DNA from: UBA2231 sp964415175
GTDB taxonomy: Bacteria > Elusimicrobiota > Elusimicrobia > Elusimicrobiales > UBA9959
NCBI GenBank assembly: GCA_964415175.1
Contig: CAYPYG010000011.1
Span: 17,280 to 81,279 of the forward strand
Reading direction: 5' to 3'
Length of the DNA: 64,000 nucleotides
Part shown: one piece after another, positions 26,099 to 34,228 of the stretch
How positions within the stretch are numbered: the stretch's first letter is position 1
How the letters are laid out: each line of letters begins with the position of its first letter
Position numbers and translations under genes: made by a program
The notes under the pieces: generated by a model
Database searches by the model: none
The model's input: the letters and a program-made list of their open reading frames with translations, nothing else
What the model was told of the DNA's origin: nothing

Positions 26099-26992
26099 AT
26101 GCCGATAGCGACGCAGTTCGAATACGTGAAGCCAGCCGACATGGACGAGGCCCTGCAGGTCCTGGCCATGTACAAGGAGAAGGCCAGGCCGCTGGCCGGC
26201 GGGACCGACCTGATAGTGCATCTCAAGGAAGGCTTCGCCAAGCCCGAGGTCGTGCTGGACGTGAAGGCCCTCAAAGAACTCTCGGGCCTCTCGCTGAAGA
26301 ACGGCGTCCTGCGCGTAGGCGCGCTGGTCACCTTCGCGGAGCTCCTCGAGTCCGCGGCAGTGAAGAAGAACTTCCCGGACCTCTGGGAGGCCGCGGGCAC
26401 CGTGGCCTCCACCGGCGTGCGCAACCGCGCCACGCTGGCCGGCAATATCTGCTCCGCCGTTCCGTCGGCGGATTCCGCCCCGCCGCTGCTGGCGCACGAC
26501 GCGGTCGTCCGCGTGCGCTCCCGCGCAGGCGAGCGCCTGGTCTCCATCCACGAGTGGTTCACCGGCCCCAAGCGCACCGCGCTGGGACCGGACGAGCTGG
26601 TCGTCTCGGTGGAGGTCGGCGTGCCGGAGAAGAAGTTCGGCGCCTGCTACATGAAGCTCTCGCGCTACGACGGCGAGGACCTGGCCCAGGGCGGCGTCGA
26701 GGCGGCGGTCTTCACGGACCACAACTACCGCGTCGCTTTCTGCGCGCTGGGGCCGGTGCCCGCGCGCGCCCTGAAGACCGAAGCCTATCTGAAGGGCAAG
26801 AAGGTGACGGAACAGACCGTGAAGCAGGCCGGCGAACTCCTGGCCGGCGAGATCTCCCCCATCAGCGACATACGCTCTTCGAAGGAATACCGTACCCACA
26901 TGGCCCGGATAATGATCGGGCGCGCCCTCGAGACGGCGGTCTCCCGCCTGTCCGGCCGCGGCCCCAAATACGGAGAAGGGAATATCTGCTGA
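26099..26992 (+). CDS. molybdenum hydroxylase FAD-binding subunit
   Basis: Medium (FAD) subunit of a xanthine dehydrogenase/CO dehydrogenase-type enzyme, 297 residues. The FAD motifs ARPLAGGTDLIVHLK (residues 29-43) and TVASTGVRNRATLAGNICSAVPSADSAPPLLA (about 101-132) are clear, and the C-terminal CO_deh_flav_C domain covers about residues 180-285. The first Met (MPIATQFEYVKPADMDEALQVL) is normal for the family. It lies 25 nt after the cyclase gene and 7 nt before the 2Fe-2S subunit gene. Confidence 0.95.
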   Translation: MPIATQFEYVKPADMDEALQVLAMYKEKARPLAGGTDLIVHLKEGFAKPEVVLDVKALKELSGLSLKNGVLRVGALVTFAELLESAAVKKNFPDLWEAAGTVASTGVRNRATLAGNICSAVPSADSAPPLLAHDAVVRVRSRAGERLVSIHEWFTGPKRTALGPDELVVSVEVGVPEKKFGACYMKLSRYDGEDLAQGGVEAAVFTDHNYRVAFCALGPVPARALKTEAYLKGKKVTEQTVKQAGELLAGEISPISDIRSSKEYRTHMARIMIGRALETAVSRLSGRGPKYGEGNIC

Positions 26993-26999
26993 GGCGCTT

Positions 27000-27470
27000 A
27001 TGAAAAAACATCCCATCAGTTTCAAGCTCAACGGAGAAAAGGTCTCCATCGAGGTGGAGCCCAGCGACGTCCTGGTGGACGTACTGCGCGATCGCCTCGG
27101 CATAAAGAGCCCCAAGGTCGGCTGCGACCGAGGCGACTGCGGCACCTGCACGGTGATCATGGACGGCCGTACCGTGCGCTCCTGCCTGGCCCTGGCCGTC
27201 GAGGCCGACGGCGCCGAGCTGGTCACCCTCGAGGGCGCCAATACCAGCCGCAAGTGGACGCGGAAACTCCAGGAGAAGTTCCACCAGAAGAACGCCTTCC
27301 AGTGCGGCTTCTGCGCTCCGGGCGTGATCCTCTCGGCCACCGAACTGCTCGAGAAGAACCCGAAGGCCGGCAAGCACGAGATCAAGGAGGCCATAGCCGG
27401 CAATCTCTGCCGCTGCACGGGCTACGAACCCATCGTGGAAGCCATCGAAGAAACCGCGAAAGGAAAATGA
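27000..27470 (+). CDS. molybdenum hydroxylase 2Fe-2S subunit
   Basis: Small iron-sulfur subunit (156 residues) carrying two [2Fe-2S] clusters that pass electrons from the molybdenum site to FAD. The plant-type ferredoxin motif VGCDRGDCGTCTVIMDG with the distal Cys in VRSCLALA, and the C-terminal four-helix motif QCGFCAPGVIL...NLCRCTGYEPI, are both complete. Its stop overlaps the first start codon of the AT-rich gene that follows, so the usual partner, the Mo-binding subunit, is displaced 3.5 kb downstream. Confidence 0.96.
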   Translation: MKKHPISFKLNGEKVSIEVEPSDVLVDVLRDRLGIKSPKVGCDRGDCGTCTVIMDGRTVRSCLALAVEADGAELVTLEGANTSRKWTRKLQEKFHQKNAFQCGFCAPGVILSATELLEKNPKAGKHEIKEAIAGNLCRCTGYEPIVEAIEETAKGK

Positions 27471-28507
27471 TGCGAGTGGGAATGTCCGCATTTTTATTTT
27501 ATGCGCTGATGGGGTGGGGTTTGCCGTCCATTTGCCATGCGCATGAAATAGCTTCCTTTGAGTCAGTTTATCGCAACTATCAAGATTATTTGCAGGATTT
27601 TGCGTTGGAGAAGTTTTTGATAGACCCCATCGACTATAAGATCATGGCTTCGGAAGGCGATGCTGCCTGGTATGAGCCCGTCCCCCTCTCTACCCAGCCA
27701 CCCCTTACATACCAGTTCCTCCCCAGTACTACCGGGGTTAAACGGAAAGTAAGGGTTTCGATGCGCTCCGGTTCTGTATATCAGTACTCATGGATTTCAT
27801 GTTTAAACTATTCGTACAGCCATGAAAAGGCCGGACATTTGCACGGAGGCCCGGGGCTGCTCGGACCTCTGCCCCCGCCGCTTGACCTACAGACCGATAT
27901 CCCTGGTTTCGACGAAGACGGGTCGCTTTGTGTCGATATGACTCAGGATACGGAACTCAACTGGACGCTCACCCTCCCGGAGTTTTCTGCGGAAATAAAT
28001 TTCCTTATGATCTCAAGCGGCGATATCATGAGCTATAAGCGTTTCCGTATCTATTTGAAAGTTCCGGATCTGATGCCCCTGCCCGATTCCGACCTGTACT
28101 CGTCTACCGGTGCTACAAAGGCTCACCCTTTCAATTATTACGCCAGGCAGGACGTCATTGATAAGCTCAAGCTCATTGCCAAAGAATATCACGATGAGTT
28201 CCCCCTTTCTCCCGTGCTTGTTTTTAATGACATGAGTCTGCCCTGGGGAGGGCTATTCGATATAGGTGAAGAAGTGCTGTGTCCTGAGGGCCTTCCGTGC
28301 CAGTTCTGGCAAACTCCGCACAAGTCTCATCGGGATGGTTATAATGTGGATCTCAGGACAAGAGAACTTGAGGATGACCAATTAAAGAGGATCCGGGCAA
28401 TAGCCGAAAGCCATGGCGCCACGGTGCTAAATGAAGGGACTCATTTTCATTTGAATTTCCGAAGTAAAAATTCCAAGGATTACGAAGAGTATAATGTCTG
28501 CTATTAA
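27467..28507 (+). CDS. secreted LAS/M15-type zinc peptidase-like protein
   Basis: A 346-residue exported protein: signal peptide within the first 26 residues (ending SICHAHE). The C-terminal part carries the LAS-peptidase metal pattern SHRDGYNVDLR (His about 288, Asp about 295) and THFHLNF (His about 326 and 328), as in MepA/VanY-type murein endopeptidases. The 260 residues before that are unassigned. Base composition is visibly more AT-rich than the neighbours, and the start (ATGATG) overlaps the stop of the hydroxylase 2Fe-2S subunit. It is probably acquired DNA. The family assignment rests on the motif, so the peptidase role is inferred. Confidence 0.65.
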   Translation: MMRVGMSAFLFYALMGWGLPSICHAHEIASFESVYRNYQDYLQDFALEKFLIDPIDYKIMASEGDAAWYEPVPLSTQPPLTYQFLPSTTGVKRKVRVSMRSGSVYQYSWISCLNYSYSHEKAGHLHGGPGLLGPLPPPLDLQTDIPGFDEDGSLCVDMTQDTELNWTLTLPEFSAEINFLMISSGDIMSYKRFRIYLKVPDLMPLPDSDLYSSTGATKAHPFNYYARQDVIDKLKLIAKEYHDEFPLSPVLVFNDMSLPWGGLFDIGEEVLCPEGLPCQFWQTPHKSHRDGYNVDLRTRELEDDQLKRIRAIAESHGATVLNEGTHFHLNFRSKNSKDYEEYNVCY

Positions 28508-29129
28508 ATTGTGCGTTGTGTTCTTCGCTACGGGTGTAATATGGTTTTCTTACACCCCACTGGCGGTTGCCGGGGTGCCGCTTCAAAAAAACCCTTATCC
28601 GGATAAAGGGAGCCGGATAGAATTTTCAACCCATACCGTGTTTCTGTCTCCGAAGATGCATGAGGCTGTCCATACCTACTCTGAAAATTTTGAATTGCGT
28701 CCAGTCTCCTGCTATCCGGAAGAGATCAGGCGCTACTATCCTTACACGACATATCAATCGCCCTCCGCCGTGTTCGGTGATTTTAACGGAGACAGGATGT
28801 CGGATTCCGTTCTAATTGGCGATGACGGCGACTTTTCGATGACACTCATGCTTCTTTCCAGTTATGACCCCAAGAATAGCGGCCTTTCGTACACTGTCAG
28901 GGTGTTTTCAAAGATGCCGCTATCCGAAGCGGAGTCCAAGCGGATCGGGACATGGTCTTATCTGCAATTGCGTAAAAAAGGCCGTTTCCAGGTCCCGAAC
29001 GAAGAGTCGCAACTGGAGGAAGTCGAGTTGAAGAACGACGGTTTTGAAGTGGTAATATGGGAGAAGGCCGCTGTTGTCTATTACCTCGATGAGAACGGCG
29101 ATCTTAAAAAGATAGTTTCGGCAGACTGA
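28494..29129 (+). CDS. secreted protein of unknown function
   Basis: A 211-residue protein with a signal peptide-like N-terminus (KLCVVFFATGVIWFSYTPLAVA). A DFNGDRMSDSVLIGDDGD segment resembles FG-GAP/VCBS-type calcium loops (DxNxDxxxD). It overlaps the end of the peptidase-like gene by 14 nt, so the two are probably translated together. AT-rich like its neighbour. No family was recognised. Confidence 0.6.
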   Translation: MSAIKLCVVFFATGVIWFSYTPLAVAGVPLQKNPYPDKGSRIEFSTHTVFLSPKMHEAVHTYSENFELRPVSCYPEEIRRYYPYTTYQSPSAVFGDFNGDRMSDSVLIGDDGDFSMTLMLLSSYDPKNSGLSYTVRVFSKMPLSEAESKRIGTWSYLQLRKKGRFQVPNEESQLEEVELKNDGFEVVIWEKAAVVYYLDENGDLKKIVSAD

Positions 29130-29148
29130 GCGCAAGGGGGACGGGGAC

Positions 29149-29442
29149 ATGGTATACGTGATAACGATGAAGATGAAGGAAGGCAAGAAGTTCGACCCGG
29201 CGGTGATACAGCGGCACGTGGAGCACCTGCGTTCGCTCGACGACAACGGCCGGCTGGTGGTCTGCGGGCCTTTCAAGGACGGCAAGGGAGGCATGCTCGT
29301 GATCCGCGCCCAGTCCCAGGAAGAGGCCGAGGGCATGGCGAAACAGGATCCGTTCATCGCCGAAGGTTACGAGGACTACGAAGTCCGCGAACTCGTCGCC
29401 GCCAACCGCAACAACAATTACCTGCTCGACGCAAAAGGTTGA
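29149..29442 (+). CDS. YCII-family protein
   Basis: A 97-residue YCII/YciI-like dimeric alpha-beta barrel-type protein (related to muconolactone isomerase folds). Residues include KFDPAVIQRHVEHLRSLDDNGRLVVCGPFKDGKGGMLVI and the conserved AEGMAKQDPFIAEGYEDYEV (xDPF motif). Unlike the genes on both sides it has the GC-rich composition of the host, so it likely belonged to the hydroxylase operon before the AT-rich genes arrived. A GGGGGACGGGGAC stretch sits directly before the ATG. The biochemical role is unknown. Confidence 0.85.
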   Translation: MVYVITMKMKEGKKFDPAVIQRHVEHLRSLDDNGRLVVCGPFKDGKGGMLVIRAQSQEEAEGMAKQDPFIAEGYEDYEVRELVAANRNNNYLLDAKG

Positions 29443-29459
29443 GCGGATAGTTTGGATTT

Positions 29460-29771
29460 ATGGATAGGGATAAAATCGTTATGCGCTTGTTGGTCTCATT
29501 GGCGGAACGATATGATGTGTTTTACAGGAAATACAAGTCGAAAATTGATGTTGCGTTCCTGATTTCTGTTGTCCAAATAGTCCCATGCGGACTGATATGG
29601 TTTTGGCTATTTGATAGGGCATGGTTTTCTGCTATTGTTGAGGCCCATTGGTGGATTGGAATTTTTCCGATTTTATTGCTGGTGGCTGGTCACGTTGTGT
29701 ATTTCGCGGTTGCTGGGATTGGCCTTTTGCTGAAATTGCTTAAAAAGTTTGCGTTGTCGCATCTTAAATGA
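29460..29771 (+). CDS. small two-helix membrane protein
   Basis: A 103-residue protein with a charged N-terminal helix (MDRDKIVMRLLVSLAERYDVFYRKYKSKID), then two strongly hydrophobic segments (about residues 31-52, and 66-92 with GIFPILLLVAGHVVYFAVAGIGLLL), and a basic tail. AT-rich and unlike the host genes. It is followed at short distance by a small unknown gene and a nucleotide cyclase, all in the same direction, and could be the membrane effector of that unit (inference). Confidence 0.5.
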   Translation: MDRDKIVMRLLVSLAERYDVFYRKYKSKIDVAFLISVVQIVPCGLIWFWLFDRAWFSAIVEAHWWIGIFPILLLVAGHVVYFAVAGIGLLLKLLKKFALSHLK

Positions 29772-29789
29772 AATGGGCTTTAAGTGTTC

Positions 29790-30053
29790 ATGAGTTTAAA
29801 AATTAGCTTTGTGTGGTCTGTGGATATTAACTCAGCTCTTCGCAAAGAGGCGGAGGGTAAAATTGTCCGCGATATATACGACACATTCCAAACTGATTTT
29901 TGTCACGATGGGGATATTGTGGTTGAGTTGCACTCTTCGGACCCGCTTCGCATTTCTGCTAGTGGAGTAATCAAGTGTGGTTGTGGGAAGACCTGGTATA
30001 GGCTTTGTGGCGCATCAGATATGTCTTCTGTGAGGTATGAGAAGGTCGGATGA
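29790..30053 (+). CDS. small hypothetical protein
   Basis: A protein of about 87 residues starting MSLKISFVWSVDINSALRKEAEG; a GTG two codons upstream is an alternative start. It contains a VIKCGCGKTW segment with two close cysteines and a further Cys near the end (RLCGAS), but no recognised domain. AT-rich; it lies between the membrane protein and the nucleotide cyclase gene. Confidence 0.45.
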   Translation: MSLKISFVWSVDINSALRKEAEGKIVRDIYDTFQTDFCHDGDIVVELHSSDPLRISASGVIKCGCGKTWYRLCGASDMSSVRYEKVG

Positions 30054-30078
30054 TTGACTCCCCGCTTGGTAGGGCACG

Positions 30079-30711
30079 ATGAAGAGTATTCCTATTAAAG
30101 AGGTTCGGCGAATTGTTCTGGTTTTTGATCTTTGTTCTTCGTCTAACATATTGGAAAGTTTGAAGTTAAATGATTCTCTTGCAAAATATTACGGCTTTTT
30201 GATTTTCGTCAAGGAATTTCTGCAGGAATCCGCTCCTCTCTATAAATTTGAAATATATAAGTTCGTGGGCGATGGCTGGATACTTTTCTTTAAAGAAACT
30301 GATGCCGGAAAACTTGTTGAATTTCTTCCTAAATTAGGCGAGGTTATAGATGAGGCGATAACGCGAAGGATTTTGCCGTTCATGGAGACCCCGTTAAGAA
30401 TACAGGGTATTACTTGTGGGGTTGAGGTGGGTGTTCTTCGTAGGATAGTAATGCTTCAAAATCGAGAATATGTTGGTAGACCGATAAATATTGCATGCCG
30501 ACTTCAGGGGTTAGTTAAAACTATTGCTAACCCCGCAAATAAGGTTTTGGTTTCAAAAGGGGCATATGAGAAGATTTTTTCGGGTATAGATGTCAGTTTT
30601 TGGTCTCCAAAGCGCGAAAGGTTCTCGTTGCGAAACATTCAAGGCGGCCGGGAATATTCTTGTGTAAGTTTATCCCTCCCGTTCATCGAGTTGGACCGAG
30701 ATGATACTTAG
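30079..30711 (+). CDS. class III adenylate/guanylate cyclase-domain protein
   Basis: A 210-residue soluble protein made almost only of a class III nucleotide cyclase domain. Both metal-binding Asp are present (Asp17 in VLVFDLCSS, Asp65 in YKFVGDGW), as are the transition-state Asn137 and Arg141 in YVGRPINIACRL; Lys61 sits where adenine-selecting Lys is found in adenylate cyclases. No regulatory or membrane domain is fused. AT-rich, at the end of a three-gene set with a two-helix membrane protein. It could be a stand-alone signalling enzyme or the cyclase of a Pycsar-like defence module; sequence alone does not decide. Confidence 0.7.
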   Translation: MKSIPIKEVRRIVLVFDLCSSSNILESLKLNDSLAKYYGFLIFVKEFLQESAPLYKFEIYKFVGDGWILFFKETDAGKLVEFLPKLGEVIDEAITRRILPFMETPLRIQGITCGVEVGVLRRIVMLQNREYVGRPINIACRLQGLVKTIANPANKVLVSKGAYEKIFSGIDVSFWSPKRERFSLRNIQGGREYSCVSLSLPFIELDRDDT

Positions 30712-30763
30712 TTCTCTCGTGAAACGGATTCGGCTGTCAGAGTATGGGCTAGATAAACAGGCA

Positions 30764-30963
30764 GGCTTCACGGCGGGACTTGCGGCGAGGAACATGCGGA
30801 GGTTTTTCCCCGAGCGGAGCGAGGGGACCGGCACTGCCGGACGGGCATGATTGTCTGAGGCCCGAGACGCAATGCGGCCGGGCCGAGTTCGTGCCCGGCC
30901 GAGCGCAGCGAGGTGGGTCCGGAAAAACCGGACCGTGACGAGCGCAAGGCCCGGCGGGAAGCC
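30764..30963. repeat. dispersed structured element, copy B
   Basis: Non-coding gap between the cyclase gene and the molybdenum subunit gene. The outer stem pairs GGCTTCACGGCGGG-ACTTGC (from about 30766) with GCAAGGCCCGGCGGGAAGCC (to about 30963). The conserved inner part GACCGGCACTGCCGGACGGG... (30825 onward) with GGGCATGATT...GTTCGTGCCC is nearly the same as copy A. The apical hairpin is degenerate (GACGCAATGCGGCC). The terminal AACTATTCCGGG repeats seen in A and C are not found here, so this copy is truncated or decayed at its ends. Confidence 0.7.
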
Positions 30964-30998
30964 AGGGACGATCTGAAAGTAAGCGAGAGAGGCGAAAT

Positions 30999-33458
30999 AT
31001 GGACATCGACAGGATAATTTCAAAACCGAAGAAGGGCGTTAAGACCAAGGCCAAGATACAGGACGACGACCTCCAGGTCGTCGGCAAGTGCGTCCAGCGC
31101 ATAGACGGCTGGGAGAAGATACGCGGCGCCGCTAAATACACCGACGACCTCGAGTTCGGCCCCGGCCTGCTCTACGCCGCCCTCGTCGAGAGCCCCCGCG
31201 CCCACGCGAAGATCAAGTCTATCGACACCTCCGCCGCCGAGAAACTGCGCGGCGTCGTCAAAGTCGTCACCGGCCGCAACTTCGTCCACAAGTTCGGCCT
31301 CTACATGAACGACCGCTACATCTTCGCCAACGACCGCGTCCGCTTCGTCGGCGAGCAGGTCGCCGCCGTCGTCGCCACCGACGCCAAGACCGCCCTGCGC
31401 GGCGCCGCGCTGGTGAAAGTGGAATACGAAGACTTGCCGTCAGTGCTGGACCCGGTGAAAGCCCTCGAGAAGGACGCCCCCCTCGTCCACCCCGACCTCA
31501 AGAGCTACACTCATGTCCCGTGGTTCTTCCCAAAGCCCGGCACCAATATCGCCCACTGGCGCAAGATACGCAAGGGCGACCCGGAGAAGGGCTTCCGCCG
31601 GGCCGACCTGGTCATGGAGGACACTTACACGGTGCCGCGCTACGCCCACTGCGCCATCGAGAACCACTCCGCCATCGGCCTCTACGACGCCTCGGGCCGC
31701 CTGACCATGTGGACCTCGTCGCAGTCGCCGTTCACGCAGCGCCATGTCTTCGCCGAGACGCTCAAGGCCTTCGGCATAGCCCATAAGGACGTGCGCGTGG
31801 TCAGTACCTATATCGGCGGCGGCTTCGGCGGCAAGGCCGGCGTCACGATGGAGATCATCGCGGCCGCCCTGGCGGTGGCCGTGCCCGGCCGCCCTGTGAA
31901 ACTGCTCTGGAGCCGCGCGCAGGAGTTCTACAACACCTACCAGCGCCTCGGCGTTACCACGAAGATAAAGCTGGGCGCGACGAAGGACGGCAGGATAACC
32001 GCGCTCGACTATAAACTTTACTGGGACGCCGGCGCCTATGTAGAATACGGCGCCAATGTCGTCAACGCCGCGGGCCTCTCGGCCAGCGGCCCCTACCGCG
32101 TCGACAATATCAGCATCGACTCTGTCTGCACCTATACCAACCTCCCCCCCGGCGGCGCCTACCGCGGCTTCGGCTATTCCGAGTTCCTCTTCGGGCTGGA
32201 GTCTCATATCACGCGCATGGCGGAGAAGCTGGGCATCGACCCCGTCGAGTTCCGCAAGCTCAACGCCATCAAGGAGGGCGAGACCCTGCCCTACGGCGCG
32301 CACATGAACCCGACCGGCATACGCGAGGCCATAGAAAAAGTCGAGAAAGAGATCCGGTGGGGCGTGAAAGAAAAGCCGAAGGACCCGCGCAAGGCCGTCG
32401 GCAAATCGCTGGTCTGCTTCTGGAAGGCCCCCGCCATGCCGCCGAACGCCAGCTCCAGCGCCTTCCTCAAGTTCAACGAGGACGGCAGCGTCAATATCCT
32501 GGTCTCGGGCATGGACATGGGCCAGGGCCTGCTGACCGTCATGGCGCAGGTCGCCGGCGAGGTGCTGGCCATGCCCGTCACGCGCATCCGCGTCGAGACG
32601 CCCGACACCGACCGCAACCCCTACGAGTGGCAGACCGTCGGCTCGCACGTGACCTGGGGCTGCGGCAACGCCGTCAAGCGCGCCGCCCTCGAGGCCCGCG
32701 AGCGCATCCTGGACCTCGTCCAGCGCGTGCACTGCCTGGACAAGAGCACGCTCTACCTCGAGGACGAATGCGTGCGCTGCCGCACCAAGCCGCATTTCCG
32801 CCTGCCCTACAAGGACTTCGTCATAAACGGCATACAGGCCGACGACCACACCTTCAAGGGCGGCCCCATCATGGGCTCCGGCGTCTTCATGCCCGAGTTC
32901 ACCTCGGCCATCAGCGACCCGGAGACCGGCCAGGGCGGCCATCCGAACGTCCACTACACCACCGGCTCGGCCGGCGCGATAGTGGAGGTGGACCGCGAGA
33001 CCGGCAAGATGAAGATAAAAAAGGTCGTCCTCGCCGTCGACTGCGGCAAGGCGATAAACCCCGACCTCGTCAAAGGCCAGATAGTCGGCGGCCTGCTGCA
33101 GGGCTTCGCCACCGTCCTCTACGAGGATATGCGCTACGACGGGAAGGGCCGGCTCCTCAACCCCAACTTCTCGGACTACAAGCTGCCCACGGCCAAGGAC
33201 ATGCCGGAGCAGATAGTGCCGATAATCGTGGAAGTTCCCCAGCCCGACGGGCCTTTCGGCGCGCGCGGCGTGGGCGAGCACACCATGATCCCCTGCGCCC
33301 CGCTGATAGCCAACGCCGTCGCGGACGCGCTGGGCGTGCGCATCAAGTCGATGCCCGTCACCAAGGAAAAGGTCGCGCTCGCCGCGGCCGGAACAGGGCG
33401 GCATTCGCCGCAGTCGGTGCCGGGAGCTCTGCGACCGGCCGGAGGCCACCGTAAATGA
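30999..33458 (+). CDS. molybdenum hydroxylase molybdopterin-binding large subunit
   Basis: Large catalytic subunit (819 residues) of a xanthine dehydrogenase-family enzyme. Visible landmarks: VGKCVQRIDGWEKIRGAAKYTDD at the N-terminus, the molybdopterin contacts in TYIGGGFGGKAG and PPGGAYRGFGYSE (an Arg in the place used by purine-type hydroxylases, not the CO dehydrogenase AYRCSFR loop), SGMDMGQGLLTVMAQ, and the catalytic Glu in FGARGVGEHTMI. The last 30 residues are not conserved. It overlaps the nitrilase gene by 4 nt. The substrate is probably a hydroxylatable N-heterocycle, not identifiable from sequence. Confidence 0.95.
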   Translation: MDIDRIISKPKKGVKTKAKIQDDDLQVVGKCVQRIDGWEKIRGAAKYTDDLEFGPGLLYAALVESPRAHAKIKSIDTSAAEKLRGVVKVVTGRNFVHKFGLYMNDRYIFANDRVRFVGEQVAAVVATDAKTALRGAALVKVEYEDLPSVLDPVKALEKDAPLVHPDLKSYTHVPWFFPKPGTNIAHWRKIRKGDPEKGFRRADLVMEDTYTVPRYAHCAIENHSAIGLYDASGRLTMWTSSQSPFTQRHVFAETLKAFGIAHKDVRVVSTYIGGGFGGKAGVTMEIIAAALAVAVPGRPVKLLWSRAQEFYNTYQRLGVTTKIKLGATKDGRITALDYKLYWDAGAYVEYGANVVNAAGLSASGPYRVDNISIDSVCTYTNLPPGGAYRGFGYSEFLFGLESHITRMAEKLGIDPVEFRKLNAIKEGETLPYGAHMNPTGIREAIEKVEKEIRWGVKEKPKDPRKAVGKSLVCFWKAPAMPPNASSSAFLKFNEDGSVNILVSGMDMGQGLLTVMAQVAGEVLAMPVTRIRVETPDTDRNPYEWQTVGSHVTWGCGNAVKRAALEARERILDLVQRVHCLDKSTLYLEDECVRCRTKPHFRLPYKDFVINGIQADDHTFKGGPIMGSGVFMPEFTSAISDPETGQGGHPNVHYTTGSAGAIVEVDRETGKMKIKKVVLAVDCGKAINPDLVKGQIVGGLLQGFATVLYEDMRYDGKGRLLNPNFSDYKLPTAKDMPEQIVPIIVEVPQPDGPFGARGVGEHTMIPCAPLIANAVADALGVRIKSMPVTKEKVALAAAGTGRHSPQSVPGALRPAGGHRK

Positions 33459-34228
33459 AACTCGCGCTCTGCCAGTACGACATCAAGTGGGAAGACAAGG
33501 CGGCGAACAAGAAGAAGATAGCGGAACTGCTGGAGAAACATCCGCGCAAGGCCGAGATAGACTGGATAATATTCTCGGAGATGACGCTGTCCGGGTTCAC
33601 CATGAACACGGCCGCGGCGGAGCTGGACGATTCCGACCGGCAGTTCTTCGTCGAGCTGGCCCAGCGCAACAACATCAACATCTCCTACGGCGGCGTCGAG
33701 GGCGGCTATAACAAGCTCATCACCCTCAACCGCCACGGCGACAGGGTCAACGAATACTCCAAGATACACCTCTACGCCTTCGGCGGCGAGGACAAGCATT
33801 ACAAGGCCGGCGATAAGCAGGAGGTCTTCGAGCTGGAAGGCTTCCGTGTCATGCCCGCCGTCTGTTTCGACCTGCGCTTCCCTTACCTGTTCTGGAGCAA
33901 GGCCCCCGAAGTGGACATCTATATCGCCATAGCCGCGTGGCCCGCCCGCCGCGCCGAGCACTGGACGACGCTGCTGCGCGCGCGCGCCGTCGAGAACCAG
34001 GCCTATTGCGCGGGCGTGGACCGCATAGGCATGGAAGGCAAGCTCGAGTATTCCGGCAATTCCATGTGCTTCGACCCGCTGGGCAAGGTCGTGATAGATT
34101 CCGGCACGGCCGAGGGCATTTTCATTTCCGAGGTCCCGCTGGACAGGTCGCTGGTCGCCAGGACCCGCGAACGCTTCCCTTTCATCGGCGAGCGCAAGTC
34201 TTTCCCCTGGCAGGAGGCCAAAGTCTAA
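33455..34228 (+). CDS. nitrilase-superfamily amidase (omega-amidase-like)
   Basis: A 257-residue C-N hydrolase with the full Glu-Lys-Cys triad: Glu in WIIFSEMTLSGF, Lys in YSKIHLYAFGGED and Cys in PAVCFDLRFPYLFW. The size and CFDLRFP motif match omega-amidase/carbamoylputrescine-type branches. Translation is coupled to the hydroxylase large subunit (ATGA overlap), and the next gene starts right after its stop. By position it would hydrolyse an amide or N-carbamoyl intermediate of the pathway. Confidence 0.92.
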   Translation: MKLALCQYDIKWEDKAANKKKIAELLEKHPRKAEIDWIIFSEMTLSGFTMNTAAAELDDSDRQFFVELAQRNNINISYGGVEGGYNKLITLNRHGDRVNEYSKIHLYAFGGEDKHYKAGDKQEVFELEGFRVMPAVCFDLRFPYLFWSKAPEVDIYIAIAAWPARRAEHWTTLLRARAVENQAYCAGVDRIGMEGKLEYSGNSMCFDPLGKVVIDSGTAEGIFISEVPLDRSLVARTRERFPFIGERKSFPWQEAKV

